A DNA stretch of 64,000 bases from Paroedura picta (lineage: Eukaryota; Chordata; Lepidosauria; Squamata; Gekkonidae), in the NCBI RefSeq assembly GCF_049243985.1, contig NC_135379.1, positions 15,646,001-15,710,000 of the forward strand, written 5' to 3'. Below, piece by piece: positions 1 to 10,952 of the stretch. Made by a program: the position numbers and the translations under genes. Each line of letters begins with the position of its first letter. Position 1 is the stretch's first letter. The notes under the pieces are model-generated. The model did not search any database. It was not told the DNA's origin and saw nothing but the letters and a program-made list of their open reading frames with translations.

Positions 1-560
1 GCAGCAGGCGCAGAAGCTGCAGCCGCCGCCGCAGCCCCGGGGCAAGCTCTCGGCCACCCACCCCCAGGGAATGGCGCGGGGCGGGGGAGCCAGCGCCTCC
101 CCCCCCCCAGCCCAATATCACCGCAGAGAGGAGTTAACCCCTCTGCCGCCGGGCTCACAGGTTGTTCTGCTCGGGATGGCACGAGAGGGGAAGGGGCTTC
201 TCTCCCGCTGCCTCCCCGGCCCACAGCTCTTTCTTGGAGTAGGGTGGGCACCGGGCCCACAGCACCGACAGGAACCGGCCCTCTCGCTGCCTGAGCTGTG
301 CGCCTCCTCGCCCCCAAATCTGCCCCCCCCTCACCCGCGCTGCGGACACAGGCGCTGGCCTCGCCATAAACACCCCCCCCCCAGCCCGGACACCCACTGG
401 TGCGCCGCCTGAGTGCAGAAGTTCTCCTGGGCAGGCTTGGGCTGTGGAGGGTTTCGGCGGCCCAAGGCAGGCCAGGGCAGGTGTGGCGGCCGTCGCCCCC
501 TGGAAGCTGAGACTGGGAGGGGCTTGGCCCAGGTATCCTGTGCCTCAAGCAAGGGGGGAG
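1..560. other. CpG-rich segment cut by the left edge
   Basis: The stretch is GC- and CpG-rich and begins with a CAG/CCG-rich run. It looks like part of a CpG island or a GC-rich exon of a neighbour lying to the left. Frames on both strands are open, but none gives a protein I recognise, so I call no gene. Confidence 0.4.
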
Positions 561-651
561 GAGAGGCGCCTCCGAGGTCTCCTCTCCCCAGTACCCCCAC
601 CCACCACAGCAGTTTCAGGTTATGTGGGGCACCAATGATTTCCCTTTAGTG

Positions 652-772
652 CAGGGGTAAGTCAACCTTTGGTCCTCCAGATATCCATGGACTACAATTA
701 CCACGAGCCCCTGCCAGCGTTTTGGAATTGTAGTCCATTAACATTTGGAGGACCATAGGTTGACTACCCCTG
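652..772. mobile_element. Palindromic hAT MITE, copy 1
   Basis: The element begins CAGGGGTAAGTCAACC and ends GGTTGACTACCCCTG, so the two halves are inverted repeats of each other. The flanks are 8-bp target copies ctttagtg and ctctagtg (7 of 8 match), typical of hAT elements. It is the most diverged and shortest of the six copies in the window, so probably the oldest. It contains no coding capacity. Confidence 0.85.
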
Positions 773-780
773 CTCTAGTG

Positions 781-1203
781 CAGTGGTCCCCAACCTTTTT
801 AGCACCGGGGACCACTCACCGGGGACCACTCAATGCCTTTTACTGAGGCCCGGTGGGGGGGGGTAGTTTACTCCTCTACTCTCAACCACTGCCCTAATGC
901 TCTCTGATCGCTATGGTAATGTTTAAACATCCCTTCAAAATAAGATACAGACACGCCACAACAATGAACATAAGGAACATTTTATTTTCATGGAAATTTT
1001 AACTCATGACAATGACAAATCAATGGGAACCCTGAGCTTGTTTCTCTGCAACGAGATAGTCCCATCTGGGAGTGATGGGAGACAAGGACACCCGAAGTGT
1101 GTTGTAAAGGGGTGGGGGGGGGAGAGAAGGCGTCCTTCGCGGCCCACCTCCAATTAGTCGACGGACCACATGTGGTCCGCAGCCCACAGGTTGGGGATCA
1201 CTA
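781..1203. mobile_element. Non-autonomous hAT element (CAGTGGTCCCCAACC ends)
   Basis: The termini CAGTGGTCCCCAACC and GGTTGGGGATCACTA are inverted repeats, and perfect 8-bp copies of ctctagtg flank both ends. The 423-bp interior has no transposase. It sits directly against the neighbouring MITE, sharing the middle copy of the target site. The terminal sequence is of the type seen in Charlie-like hAT elements; the exact family is not assigned. Confidence 0.85.
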
Positions 1204-1632
1204 CTCTAGTGCATTCACTTCTAGGCTTCCTGAAGCACATCTTAAAAGCTATGGTAGGTATTACATTTTTCTTCCCATTATTTTCGTTACCACCACAAAA
1301 AATCAGGATGTACGAGGACCATAGAAGATACAGGTTATGATCTCCCTTGCATTAAACATAGCGTTCAGCCTGCTATAAGTGCCAAAAGTGGGACAGAAGT
1401 GTACATGAATCTATTAAATCTGGTATTTCCAGCAAAGTCCAAGCAAAATACTAGTACAGACTCACTGGTATAACAAAGAACCCAGATGAAATGGACCTAG
1501 AGGGAAAGTTTTTGTTGTGGTGCACAAAAGCCTAGGCTCAGAGGAAAATGGACCAAATGGGGCAGAAGGCAAAACTTCTGCAGCCTAAGACATCTCTCTC
1601 CAAACCGTTCTGGAAGGGGACACTTGATAGGT

Positions 1633-1904
1633 AGAAGAAGAGTTGGTTCTTGTATGCCACTTTCCTCTACCAGGAGGAGTCTCAAAGTGGATTACATTTG
1701 CCTTTCCTTTCCTCTCCCCACAACAGGCACCCTGTGAGGTGGTTGAGGTTGAGAGCCCTGATATTCCTGCTTGGTCAGAACAGCTTTATCAGTGCTGTGG
1801 TCAGCCCAAGGTCACCCAGCTGGCTGCATATGGAGGAGTGGGGAATCAAGCCTGACTCGCCAGATTAGAAGTCCACACTCCTAACCACTACACCGAGCTG
1901 TCTG
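1633..1904 (-). mobile_element. tRNA-derived SINE (GTAGTGGTTAGGAGTG type), full length
   Basis: Read on the minus strand it starts with a tRNA-like A box (GTAGTGGTTAGGAGTG), then a B-box-like GCTTGATTCC. It ends with a tail resembling a LINE 3' end (CACTTTGAGACTCC) followed by CAACTCTTCTT. Nine copies or fragments of the same SINE occur in this window. Confidence 0.85.
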
Positions 1905-2070
1905 ACTGTAGAGCTGTAATGCACAAAGTCTATACAGAAGAGTTACCTTTAAAGAAAAAAGAGTGGGGGTCTGCTCTTTAAAAGCAGTCTCCTCTGCCCC
2001 CTCCTCTGGGATGAGTTCAGGGGCACTTTTAAGGCCCAGCAGTGTTTCATTCTGGATATAAGCCTTAAAC

Positions 2071-2150
2071 TAAGCTTTGTTGGTCTTAAAGGTGCTCCTA
2101 GACTCAGACTTTGTCCTGTTGTTTCAGGCCAACAGGCTACCCACCTGACT
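2071..2150 (+). mobile_element. Short retroposon, TTGTTGGTCTTAAAGGTGC family
   Basis: It shares the core CTTTGTTGGTCTTAAAGGTG and the downstream TTTCAGGCCAACA motif with seven other places in the window (for example 10447, 24260, 51063 and 62196). There is no coding capacity. I do not know its family name. Confidence 0.65.
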
Positions 2151-2371
2151 CTAAAATGGGATGCAGTTCTACTGAGGGAGGCCAGCCACACAGCTCTGAT
2201 GAGAGGGCAGAGGCCTGCCCTCTATGGCTATTATGCTAAACTTACATTTGCATTCTTTATGGACACCCCCCCAACCTCTTGCACATTGTTTTGTTACATT
2301 TGAGCATCTTCTTTACCTTCCTTCATACATGTGCACTTCCTTCAAAGGAATCACCTTTGATTTAATCAGAG

Positions 2372-2377
2372 TTTATT
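2372..2377 (-). terminator. PTF1A: Likely PTF1A polyadenylation signal
   Basis: AATAAA on the minus strand, about 360 bases past the PTF1A stop codon. Between stop and signal the sequence is AT-rich and free of recognisable repeats, as expected of a 3' UTR. The mRNA end is inferred; no transcript was available. Confidence 0.5.
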
Positions 2378-2735
2378 ATAACAATATATAATTCAACAAT
2401 TGGCATATTCATCACATGGCAATAAATTATCTTCACAGTTTCTGGGAAGTGTTTTCCCAGCCAAAAAAAAAGAAAGAAATTCCTGAAAGGTTCTGTGCTG
2501 GAGAAACCAAAATTATTGCATATTTTATAATTAACATAAATTATATAAATTATACATTTTAAAAGACAGTTCTGTTTCAGAAAGTCTGGGTCATAAATAG
2601 ATAAATAAAATGTTGATTGCCATTAGAAGACTTTTTCTTTTTGTATTGAAGAGTACCTTTAAAAACAGAAGTCTCTGGGTACAAGTGTACAGGTATAAAG
2701 ATTGTTTATATGTACAGGAGACAAGCCTTCAAGGT

Positions 2736-2938
2736 TCAGGACAGGAAGTCAAAGGGGGGCTCGTTTTCAATGTTTTTGAGGGAGGGCTGTTTGCTTAACT
2801 TCCTGGGGTCTTCTGGGGTCCACACTTTAGCAGTCCTGATAATGTTTTGTTCCTTCAGCTGCTTTTCGTCAGTCCACGATAGGGAATGTCCAGCCAGAGG
2901 AGGCAGCCCATAGTCCGGGTCGCTAGGAGAAGGCAATC
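2736..2938 (-). CDS. PTF1A: PTF1A exon 2 (coding part)
   Basis: 203 coding bases after the acceptor TTTCCCCCAG. It joins in phase with exon 1 to give CHRGTAR then [10 protein letters not shown], matching the mammalian junction. It carries the two Trp-containing RBPJ-binding peptides and ends FDFLS, close to the human end FEFVS. The intron is 657 bases (2939-3595). Confidence 0.96.
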
Positions 2939-4196
2939 CTGGGGGAAACAGACCAAAGAAAAAGGCAGGCTTTAAGTATTTGCGCCAAAGGTGTCACCGC
3001 AGGGACCAACCCAGCGCTCCCATGGGTGCTGCCCGGCTACAGCAGCCCTTGGGCTAACCCCAGCCTTCCGCACCTGTTGCACGAAGCAGGGACCAGAGGC
3101 CCCCCTCTCCCGAATCTATTTCCCGCACCCCTGGCCCTGCGCCCTGGCACAGTGAAAGGACCCGCTGCAAGGAGCGCTCCTTCAGGCCACAGACAGGGGA
3201 GCGCAACCCTTTGGGGACTCTCAGTTTGCACGGCGGGCGACTGTGCTGCACTCGCGCCAAAGGACACTTAGGGAGCGGGGCTGCCCCGTCTAGTGACCCG
3301 GGGACGCTGGTGAAGGAGGGCGGCGGGGGCTGGCCGGGCGCGGAGAACTCTGCGGGGCCTCTCTGCAGCCAGCCGCAGATCCTCCCCGTGCGCCCTGGGG
3401 TCTTCTCCATCTCTAGCCGTGCCTCCCCGCGGGCCGTGCTGCGCCCAAGAGGTGGCCAAGGCGGGGGGGGGGGGGAGTCCCCAGGGTGCCGGAGCGTGGC
3501 GGAGGCTTGGGAAGGCGAGGCGAGGCGGGCAGAGGCCCGGCGGGGCTCGAGGCTCCCGGGGCGCGGGGGGAGGAGGGGGGCGGGCGGGCACTTACGGGCG
3601 GTGCCGCGGTGGCAGATGATGACCTTCTTGGGCGGGCAGGGGCTGTGGCCGGCGGCGGGGCCGCACAGGGGCCGGTCGGCGCGGACGAGCTCGCTGAGGA
3701 AGTTGATGTAGCCGATGGCGAGGCGCAGCGTGTCCACCTTGGAGAGCCGCTTCTCGTAGGGCAGCGTGGGGATGTGCGAGCGCAGGCCCTCGAAGGCGTC
3801 GTTGATGGACTGCATGCGCCGCCGCTCGCGCACGTTGGCCGCCTGGCGCAGCTGCTGCAGCTCGGCCTCGGAGCGCACCCGACGGCGCCGCCGCGCCGCC
3901 GCCGCCGCCGCCCGGCCGCAGCACTGGAAGGCGAGGCGGCCGGGCGAGGCGGGCGGCGAGAAGGGCCCGTCGGGGCCGGGCGGGCAGCAGAAGGCGGCGC
4001 CCGGGCCGGGCGGGCAGCAGGGCGGGAAGGCGGAGGCCAGGAAGTCCCCCTCGTCGGCCTCCAGCAGCTCGTCGCCGTCCAGGGGGTCGCGCGGGGGGGA
4101 GGCGGCGTCGGCGAAGAAGGCCTCGTCGTCGAAGTAGGGCGCCGCCGCGAAGGAGTCCAGCCCGGCGGGGAAGTGCTCCAGCAGCACCGCCTCCAT
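2736..4196 (-). CDS. PTF1A: PTF1A, pancreas transcription factor 1 alpha subunit (complete, 2 exons)
   Basis: PTF1A is a tissue-specific bHLH activator. In the nucleus it pairs with an E protein and RBPJ or RBPJL to form the PTF1 complex, which specifies pancreas, cerebellar and spinal GABAergic neurons and retinal cells. The spliced product is 267 residues (exons 4196-3596 and 2938-2736). The start [16 protein letters not shown] is the family N-terminus. The bHLH lies at about residues 119-171, with basic region [15 protein letters not shown] and helix 2 containing [12 protein letters not shown]. The C-terminal exon holds the two tryptophan peptides that bind [13 protein letters not shown] (W222) and [11 protein letters not shown] (W240). 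It is shorter than human PTF1A (328) mainly in the linkers; the N-terminal acidic part and a Pro/Cys-rich segment (58-93) are present. All key residues seem intact. The gene stands alone in a CpG island and is very likely functional. Confidence 0.97.
3596..4196 (-). CDS. PTF1A: PTF1A exon 1 (coding part)
   Basis: 601 coding bases from the ATG to a strong donor (GCCC|GTAAGT). It encodes residues 1-200 and the first base of Arg201, including the acidic N-terminus and the whole bHLH domain. The exon is extremely GC-rich, so several long open frames on both strands here are shadows. Confidence 0.96.
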
Positions 4197-4300
4197 GCCG
4201 CCCTCGGCCCCGGACCGCCTTCGCCTCGCTGCCCGCGCGCGCTCTCGCCCCGGAGGGAGGCCGCAGACGCTCGGGCGCTGCGGGCCGGCACGCGAGGCCT

Positions 4301-4307
4301 CTTATAG
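4301..4307 (-). promoter_or_regulatory. PTF1A: PTF1A TATA box
   Basis: CTATAAG on the minus strand, about 105 bases before the PTF1A start codon, which puts transcription start near 4270-4275. A CCAAT box lies about 40 bases further upstream. The start site is inferred from this spacing. Confidence 0.7.
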
Positions 4308-4346
4308 GGACAACCCCGGGCGCGTGCCAGGAACCAGCGGCGCCAG

Positions 4347-4351
4347 CCAAT
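4347..4351 (+). promoter_or_regulatory. PTF1A: CCAAT box of the PTF1A promoter
   Basis: CCAAT in GCCAATCAGG (plus-strand reading), about 75 bases upstream of the inferred PTF1A start site. This is the usual position for an NF-Y site. Confidence 0.55.
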
Positions 4352-6650
4352 CAGGGAGCCCGCCCAGAGCCCGGCGGCCAGGGGGGGCAGGGAGGGAGGG
4401 AGGCACACCTCGACGGCGGTGGGAGGGGCCGGGGAGGGAGTGGTGGCCGCCCTCCTTGGGGCGCCTTCCCCGCTGGCTCCAGGTGCGGGGCCACCCCTGC
4501 CCAGCCTCGGGCCTCTGTCTCCTGCTGTGGGCCAACGGGACCGCCCCGTCCACACTTGGCCCGCTCCGTCGCGCTTCTGAAGCTGCACCTCCGTCTCTTG
4601 CTTTGCCGTCGGGGAAGCCTGCAGAGCTGAAGCTGGAAGGGGCGCGGGCGGGAGTCTCGCCACCACCCGCATCCTATGGGCGGCTTCCCCGCGGAGGGGG
4701 TGCAGAGGGCAGATCTCCTGGAGACGCGCGCTTTTCTTTTGGGTGAATGAGACTACGGAGCCCGGCGTGGCGGGGATTGGGATGGAGACTCTGCGGAGTT
4801 ACTCCGGGGTGCGGCCGTTAGATCGGAGTCTAGTAGCCCCGGAGGGCGTTATACCTGCCCTGGAGCTCCTCTTGGTCTCCAAGACGCTTCTTCCCTCGGA
4901 TCGAGCTGTTCTGCCGCAGGCCAGCTCTGAGGTCCTCTGCTAGGACCTCCCGGGGATCGCCGCTCCCTCCCACGGCAACCTGGAGGAACTTGGCGCAGGT
5001 GGGCCCTGCCAATCGCCCAAAAGAAATGGCCGGGCGCTTATAATGGAAAGCCAGCGCCTGCCCAGTAAAATCGAGCGGATGCACTTCTAGGGCGACGCCA
5101 GAATTCCGGAGCCCGGAGCTTTGCGCTAACCTCTTCTTTCGTGTGAAATAAACAGATTTGGGACGTGGGCGCCGCCACCCCCCCTCGAGGTGGGTTTGCC
5201 CCTTCCCTTTCTTAAACTGCCCCTCCCGCACCGCATGCAAGATGACGCTCCGTGTCAGTGCCCCGGCGAGACCTTTGGATCCCCGGCTCCGGCTTCCCCG
5301 CCGACCCCCAAGGGGGCGCGAGGCCAGACGCCCTGGGCCACACAGAGCTGCTCTTCCGGAGTGGGTGGCAAACCGCTGAGCCGGCTCCGACGCGCACTGA
5401 GTCCGCATTCCCCGGCCAGCCCCAAAATGGGGACGGGGGAGGGGACGCCCCTTCTCCGTGGGGGCGAACAATGCTCCGATTGCATTTTCCAGCCGTGGCA
5501 AACCTACTCGCGCAGGAATCCCCCGAAGGTCTTGCTGGTTTTGGGGGGCTCTGAGGTCTTGTCTCCCCAAGATATTCCTCCTTTTGGTGTGGGCCCCTCG
5601 CTCTGGAGAGCCAGTGCAGCCGTGCCAGGATTGGTGCCGTCCTGTGACCCACACAGGACTCAAACGGATGCGCGCAACCGTGAGCTGAGGCGGCGCATCG
5701 CACCACACGACGCCCGTTTCCTCCTGACCGGTTTGGCGTGGATCTAGAGCCGATCGGAGCTTCGCCATCCACCCTCGCTGCAGGCTTCCCTCCCGCACAT
5801 CCCAGCGCAAACACTCCCTCGCTGCGGTGGGAATTCGGACGGCGACCAAAGGCGCGGACAGACCCTCGACGGCTGTCTTTCCCTTCCAGCCCTGCTGCAC
5901 CAATCCTGCCCGACTGTCCTGGTATGCGCGGGGCTGGGCTTCCGGTTGGTACGGGGGACCTTCTAGACATCTCGACCCGGCCGTGAAAGCCCGAGGGGTT
6001 CCAGGCAAGGAGCCTTCCCGCCTGGCGCCAGCGATTAGCAGTGACCTGCCTGGCAGGGCTGTTGTGGGAACAAAGGAGGTGGGGGTGTTAAATCGCTCTG
6101 CTTAGTCAAAGCGATAGCTCAATCGGGGATTACGTCCATAATTTCTGACGGTCTTTCTCAGACTTCGGGCAGGAAGATTTTTAAATACCCGACCAAGTGG
6201 CGCCTTTCCTGACCCGGACTGTGTGGGCCTTGCTGCTAAGCAAATGCGACTGGGACTTGGGGGTTCGCGGTTGCAGCCGAGGGCGACCCCGAGGCTCTCT
6301 TGTCGGGTCGGTGATGGCTGGTGATGGCTGTTGAGCGTGGGACAGAGGGGGAGGGGGAACAGCGCTCCCCCACCCCCTTTCCGAATGCGAGCCAAGGCTA
6401 GCGCCAGGAGGGTAATGAGTGACCAGACTTCAAAGCCCTTTTGGCCCCGCCAGGATAACGCGACCAATCTGGAGAACAGCAGCCAGAGAACAAAGGCTCG
6501 ATTCTTGGGCCACCCTGGCTCAGGACGAAGCCACTGGAAAGCAGCAAGGAGATCCCGAACATGGTGAGAGTGAAAGCGAGCCAATCGATTCCTTCATCCA
6601 TCATGGATTAGCCCTGTCCCCTGCGGTTGGGTGCCACTCTTGCCTCCTGA
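4352..6650. other. GC-rich, repeat-free flank upstream of PTF1A
   Basis: No transposon sequence is evident here, and CpG density stays high to about 6.1 kb. Many open frames exist on both strands, but none matches a known protein. They are by-products of high GC content. Around 4985-5110 and 6390-6560 are stretches rich in E-box-like and A/T-core motifs that could be proximal control elements. That is only a guess from composition and freedom from repeats. Confidence 0.45.
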
Positions 6651-7167
6651 GCATTTGGTAGACAGTCACAGAGCATCTCTGGATACAGCCAATGCCCTGA
6701 AGTTTCTTGAGCCAGTGAAGCATTGCCTATTTCCCTGGTCACTTGTGACCAGGCTCGCTGCCAGGAGCTACCTGTTTTGAAAGAGCCTCACTTGGTTTTT
6801 GGAACATGGTGAACTACATTACATGCACGGTTGTTAAGGCTATAAAATAAGAAGTGTTGGGATTCACACACACACACCCTTCCCAGAAGTCCTCCCCTTG
6901 TCCTTGAAACTGTTCCTTCAAATCCCAGGGCTCTTGAGGAAGACGAAGGTGCAGAATTCCTTGGACATGAGTCTGGGAGACTCTCTCTTTCCGGCTCATT
7001 TTCCAACCATAAAAGTGGAGATGTAGAGATCTGCCCCATCACCTGTAGCCTGGAATGCTGGAAAGAAGGTGGTGGTGGTGATGGGACATTTATTTGAACA
7101 GTTGAGTAAACATTAAAAGGTTGTATAGTCTCCAGAGCAAGTTACTGACCTTAAAAACAAGGACCTG
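6651..7167. other. Gene-free spacer
   Basis: Unique-looking sequence with a short (CA)n run near 6866. I see no gene, RNA or clear mobile element. Confidence 0.5.
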
Positions 7168-7502
7168 TGTTGGAGTATGCAATGTCTGGTGTACAAAGTT
7201 AACCAGGAAGAGGAAGACCCTGAAGGGGGCAGCAAGAAGGCTGTTAGATGGATCAGAGAGTTCAGGACCTTTCTATCTTTTAAGTGTGCCTTTTGTCTGT
7301 CCCTAGATTGCTACTCTTAGGGCAATTTCCTCTTTCTTCCTGGATGCTTCTCAGTCTGCCTTCTTCTCTTGAGCCAGCTAGATGCAGGAGCTCTATCCTC
7401 TGCCTCACGTTTCCTATCCGGAATGTCCTTCCAGAAATAAAACTTTCTTTTCTAAGCTAAACAGCGTCTGCATATCAATGAAACAACTCTGCTATGCTAA
7501 CA
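7168..7502 (+). mobile_element. Solo LTR, 335 bp
   Basis: It begins TGTTGGAGTATGC and ends ATGCTAACA, flanked by a perfect 5-bp target duplication acctg. An AATAAA signal lies about 65 bases before the end. No internal retroviral genes adjoin it, so it is a recombined solo LTR fossil. A second member of the family lies at 9990-10603. Confidence 0.8.
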
Positions 7503-8675
7503 ACCTGGTTCAAATTTAGCTCTGGGCCCCAGAACGTTCTTTGGTTTGTTGGCAATCCTAGTTTGGCAAGAACTGATCTGGGAGTTTTTTCATATCACTG
7601 GGTGTTGAAAACATGGTGGGGAAATGTGCTCTGAGGCTCTGTGTCCCCAGAGGTGTTCTAGGCAAAATGAGCGCTAGGATCACTTGCCCTCTGGCTTCTC
7701 CACCTCACCACTCGACCACCATGGCCAATGGACGCTTAAAGCGTGATGGACAAGCTGTGTATGAATGTTGCGCCTGGGAAGCATTTCCACCTTCTGGACT
7801 CTGAACAGCAACAAGAACGACAGAAATCAGGGTGAATTCCAAGTTATTCCAGACTAATTGATTAAAAAGTCATTACACAACTAAACTGAGAGGAAAGAAT
7901 CCGGCTTCATTGTGCCTGGACACTTACAAAAGTGCCCTGGACAACCCTAGCACTTCCCCAGTTCTGCTGCTGGCCTCCACTCACCCTCCTATGGAGGGAG
8001 GGGAGGGAGAGTGTTCGGGGTTTGCCTGCAACAAAACGAAACCCACAGTGACAAAGGAGCCAGAAACCGGAGCTGGACTAAGCAGAGGATGAAGCCCAGC
8101 CGCTCCAGGTTCTTCAATTGGTCCCTATGCTGTGCATAGCTGCTCCACTCAACCAGGCTGTTTCACCCCATTGACCTGCTCTTCCAGGCACTGTACAATT
8201 AAACATCCGGAAATCTCACTGGAAGTCCCAGTGTGACACCCCACTGTAGATGCTGCTCGCTAGACAGACCCTTGCCAGCCTGGAAGAGGAGGGTCCATAA
8301 GAAGGGCAGAGCACAAAGTGCTCAGGAGGAAAAGGTGGTTGTGTGTTGCCTGACTCAGTTTCCCCTGCTGCTAAATAATTACCAGAAAAGTGAAATTAGG
8401 CAGGCAGAGGCCTGGTCAGAAATCTGTGGGAGTTTTGCCCTCAAAATAAAGCACATTCCATATTTTAAAGTTGTTGCCCTATTTGTGGAAAGGAAGCTTC
8501 AACAATGAATTTCTGTCTTTCTGTCTGCTTGCCTGCAGTCTCCCCCCCCCCTCTGATTTTCCTCCACAACACCCCTGCAAGGTAGGTAAGACTGAGAAAA
8601 TGTGCCTGTTCTAAAGGGGCTCTGCAAACTTCATGACCCAGTAGGGATTTGAGTTGGAAAACAGCTCTCTGTTTT
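7503..8675. other. Gene-free spacer
   Basis: Mixed unique sequence with no exon, RNA gene or repeat family that I can identify. Confidence 0.5.
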
Positions 8676-8942
8676 GTGGAGGCTGTAAACAGGAACTCTC
8701 TTACCATAGAGTTAGTGAGATAGACAGGGACATTGACTGCTCACCTTTGATCTCACTGCCCCTAGAGGGTAATTTCCTGTTTTTCCCCAGTCTCTTCCCC
8801 TTTCTTCTCCATCTCTCCAGCCTGCAACATGATGGCAGGGAGACGTCTCAAGCATCTCTCTCCATCCAGCTATTTAGATTAGAATAGGAACCTTATCTCT
8901 ACCTCTAAGTATGTAGTATTAAATTATTTATTAAATAGTTGT
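8676..8942 (+). mobile_element. Interspersed repeat, LTR-like, copy 1
   Basis: This stretch is nearly the same as 30265-30532, from GTGGAGGCTGTAAACAGG to AATAGTTGT, and the flanks differ outside those bounds. Its central CCCTAGAGGGTAATTTCCTG resembles the equivalent part of the 7168 LTR, which suggests a related LTR family. Ends and target duplications are not clear. Confidence 0.6.
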
Positions 8943-9989
8943 AAAACCCCATGTAACGGAAACAAAGCCCGATAGGAACAAAGTCGTAATACTTTTATTA
9001 GCAGCGCCAACTTAATTACAAAGTAGCCAGCAGCAGGCTTTCCAGGGCCACAGAATTCTTCAGCAGGCACCAAGCCTCCTGGAGTAGCCTATACTCGGTA
9101 TAAAAGAGGCATGATGAAGTTGCATATGGAGGCACAGAAATGATTTCAAAGTAAAAGAGCCAGAAATTACAACTGTCAGACAGAAAGCAGAATAAAGAAA
9201 ACATTCTACATCAGCAAGTCTGGAGATACAGCAGTAAAGACAGAACAGCAGAATTGGATAACATTACTTAGTGGTTGGAAAGTATGATTTTCCCTCCTCC
9301 CCCAGTCTTACCAATAGGGGTCAGAAGATTTTTACCCCACTCAAAAGATTTTCTAACATGCTGGTGGCAGTCGGGCAGTCTCTAAAGTAGACAAAACCAG
9401 AAGGCAGCCTTCTTGGTTCACCAGCAGCCCATCAAAGCAGGAAAAGTTGACCTGCTGTTATGAGGAGGACCAATTAAAAGAGCCAGTTTTGGGGTTTCAC
9501 AAAGCTTTTCTTCATACATGATGTTGGGGTGGAGGGGATTGCTGATTTAAGGCATGGCAGAAGCCCCATGACAACAAGACACTGATCTGGAAACCACGGT
9601 GCTCTGCCCTTGCCTTCCTCTGCCCTTCCTTCAGTGTTCCAGAGCCGGTTTGAAAACTGATGTCAGCAGGGCCGGCACAACCCAAGTTGCCTTCAGTGAA
9701 AGCCATTATAGCAGTTACCACGTTAAGAGGGCCAGGAGGAAGCAAAGATGCTCTGCCTCTTTTGCTATAGAAAGTCTGCACATTCGGCAGGCTACACTGA
9801 GGCAAGGAAGTTCCTCTCAAGGCAGTGACTTTCAGATACCAGATTCAACATCGAAAAAGAGAGGGGAGTCTGATTGCTTAAGGAGAACCACCCAACACTG
9901 CTTAGAACACGGTTTGGTTCAGGTTCGGAGCTGTTGTTCATTCCTACCCTCCTTGAGAATCCCATGAAAGCATTACTTCTGGATTCCCG
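8943..9989. other. Gene-free spacer
   Basis: I see no gene here. The first 300 bases have the look of a degraded retroelement tail, but I cannot place it in a family. Confidence 0.4.
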
Positions 9990-10302
9990 TGTTGGAACAG
10001 GCAATGTCTGGTGTACAAAATAAGAGAAGTAGACCCTGAAGGGGGCAGCAAGAAGACTGTTAGATAGGTCAGGACCTTTCTCTCCTGTTAATTGTTGCTT
10101 CTTGTCTGCCTCTAGATTGCTATTCCTAGGGGCAATTTCCTGCTTCTTCTCAGAAGCTTCTCTCTCACTCTCTCTCTCTGCTAGCCAGCCATGTAGACAG
10201 GCTATCTCTATCCCTCCTCTGTACTATCCAGTATGGTTGTTCCTTAATAAATCCTTTTCTCCTAATCCTAAAATACAGTGTGTGCATATCTAGGACTTAC
10301 AT

Positions 10303-10438
10303 CAGGGGTAATCAAACTGCAACCCTCCAGATGTCCATGGACTACAATTCCCAGAAGCCCCTGCCAGCATTCGCTTGCAGGGGCTTCTGGGAATTGTAGT
10401 CCATGGACATCTGGAGGGCTGCAGCTTGACTACCCCTG
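10303..10438. mobile_element. Palindromic hAT MITE, copy 2
   Basis: 136 bp from CAGGGGTAATCAAACTGC to TTGACTACCCCTG, with perfect 8-bp target copies acttacat on both sides. The two arms, about 60 bases each, can form a long hairpin. It lies inside the LTR and inside the target duplication of the neighbouring retroposon, so it arrived last. Confidence 0.92.
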
Positions 10439-10446
10439 ACTTACAT

Positions 10447-10575
10447 AATAAAATCAGAGTCCAGTAGCACCTTTAAGACCAACAAAGATTCATTCAGGGC
10501 CTAAGCTTTCGAGTGCAAGCACTCTTTGTCACTCTTTGCTATTGTGCTACTTCAGACCAACACAGCTGCCTTTTT
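10447..10575 (-). mobile_element. Retroposon of the TTGTTGGTCTTAAAGGTGC family
   Basis: The minus strand carries the shared core and the CAATAGC/TGCTACTTCAGACC motif. Flanking copies ATCTAGGACTTACAT and ATCTATGACCTACAT form an imperfect 15-bp target duplication, the mark of non-LTR retroposition. Confidence 0.7.
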
Positions 10576-10721
10576 GAATCTATGACCTACATACCCTGCT
10601 AACATTCCCTCCACCCCCAAAAAAGTGTCTTGTTTGCCTTGTGATAAGTATTAAGGAGCAAGGTGCACACATGTTAAACAAAACACAAATTGGAGGGTTT
10701 ATTTCCTGGTGACTTTCAGAA

Positions 10722-10952
10722 TGTGGTGGCCTCTAGCCTGGAGAGCCAGGTTTGATTCCCCACTCCTCCACGTGCTGCCAGCTGGGTGACCTTGGACTAG
10801 TCACAGTCCTGTTAGAAGTTGTTCTCCCAGGGCTCTCTCAGCCCCATCAACCTCACAGGGTGACTGTTGTGGAAAGAGAAAGGGAACGCCACTTTGAGAC
10901 TCCTTTGGGTAGAGAAAGAAGGGTATAAAAACCAACTCTTCCTCTTTTCCTG
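10722..10952 (+). mobile_element. tRNA-derived SINE, diverged copy
   Basis: It has a B-box-like GGTTTGATTCC, then CCAGCTGGGTGACCTTGG, then the tail CACTTTGAGACTCC and AACCAACTCTTCC. The 5' end is degraded. Confidence 0.8.

Larger units (their letters stand above)
9990..10603 (+). mobile_element. Solo LTR of the 7168 family, split by two nested insertions
   Basis: It starts TGTTGGAACAGGCAATG and ends CTGCTAACA, matching the solo LTR at 7168-7502 through the AATAAA region. Two later elements sit inside it: a retroposon (10447-10575) and a hAT MITE (10303-10438). It is a fossil with no internal genes. Confidence 0.7.

Noticed and set aside
3054-4672. Several long open frames overlapping PTF1A on both strands (252 to 419 codons)
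   Set aside because: They are by-products of extreme GC content. Only the frame starting [12 protein letters not shown] encodes the bHLH protein, and even that frame runs on past the true exon 1 donor into the intron.
4830-6008. 392-codon minus-strand open frame upstream of PTF1A
   Set aside because: It overlaps equally long frames on other strands, has no recognisable domain, and lies in a CpG island with few chance stops.
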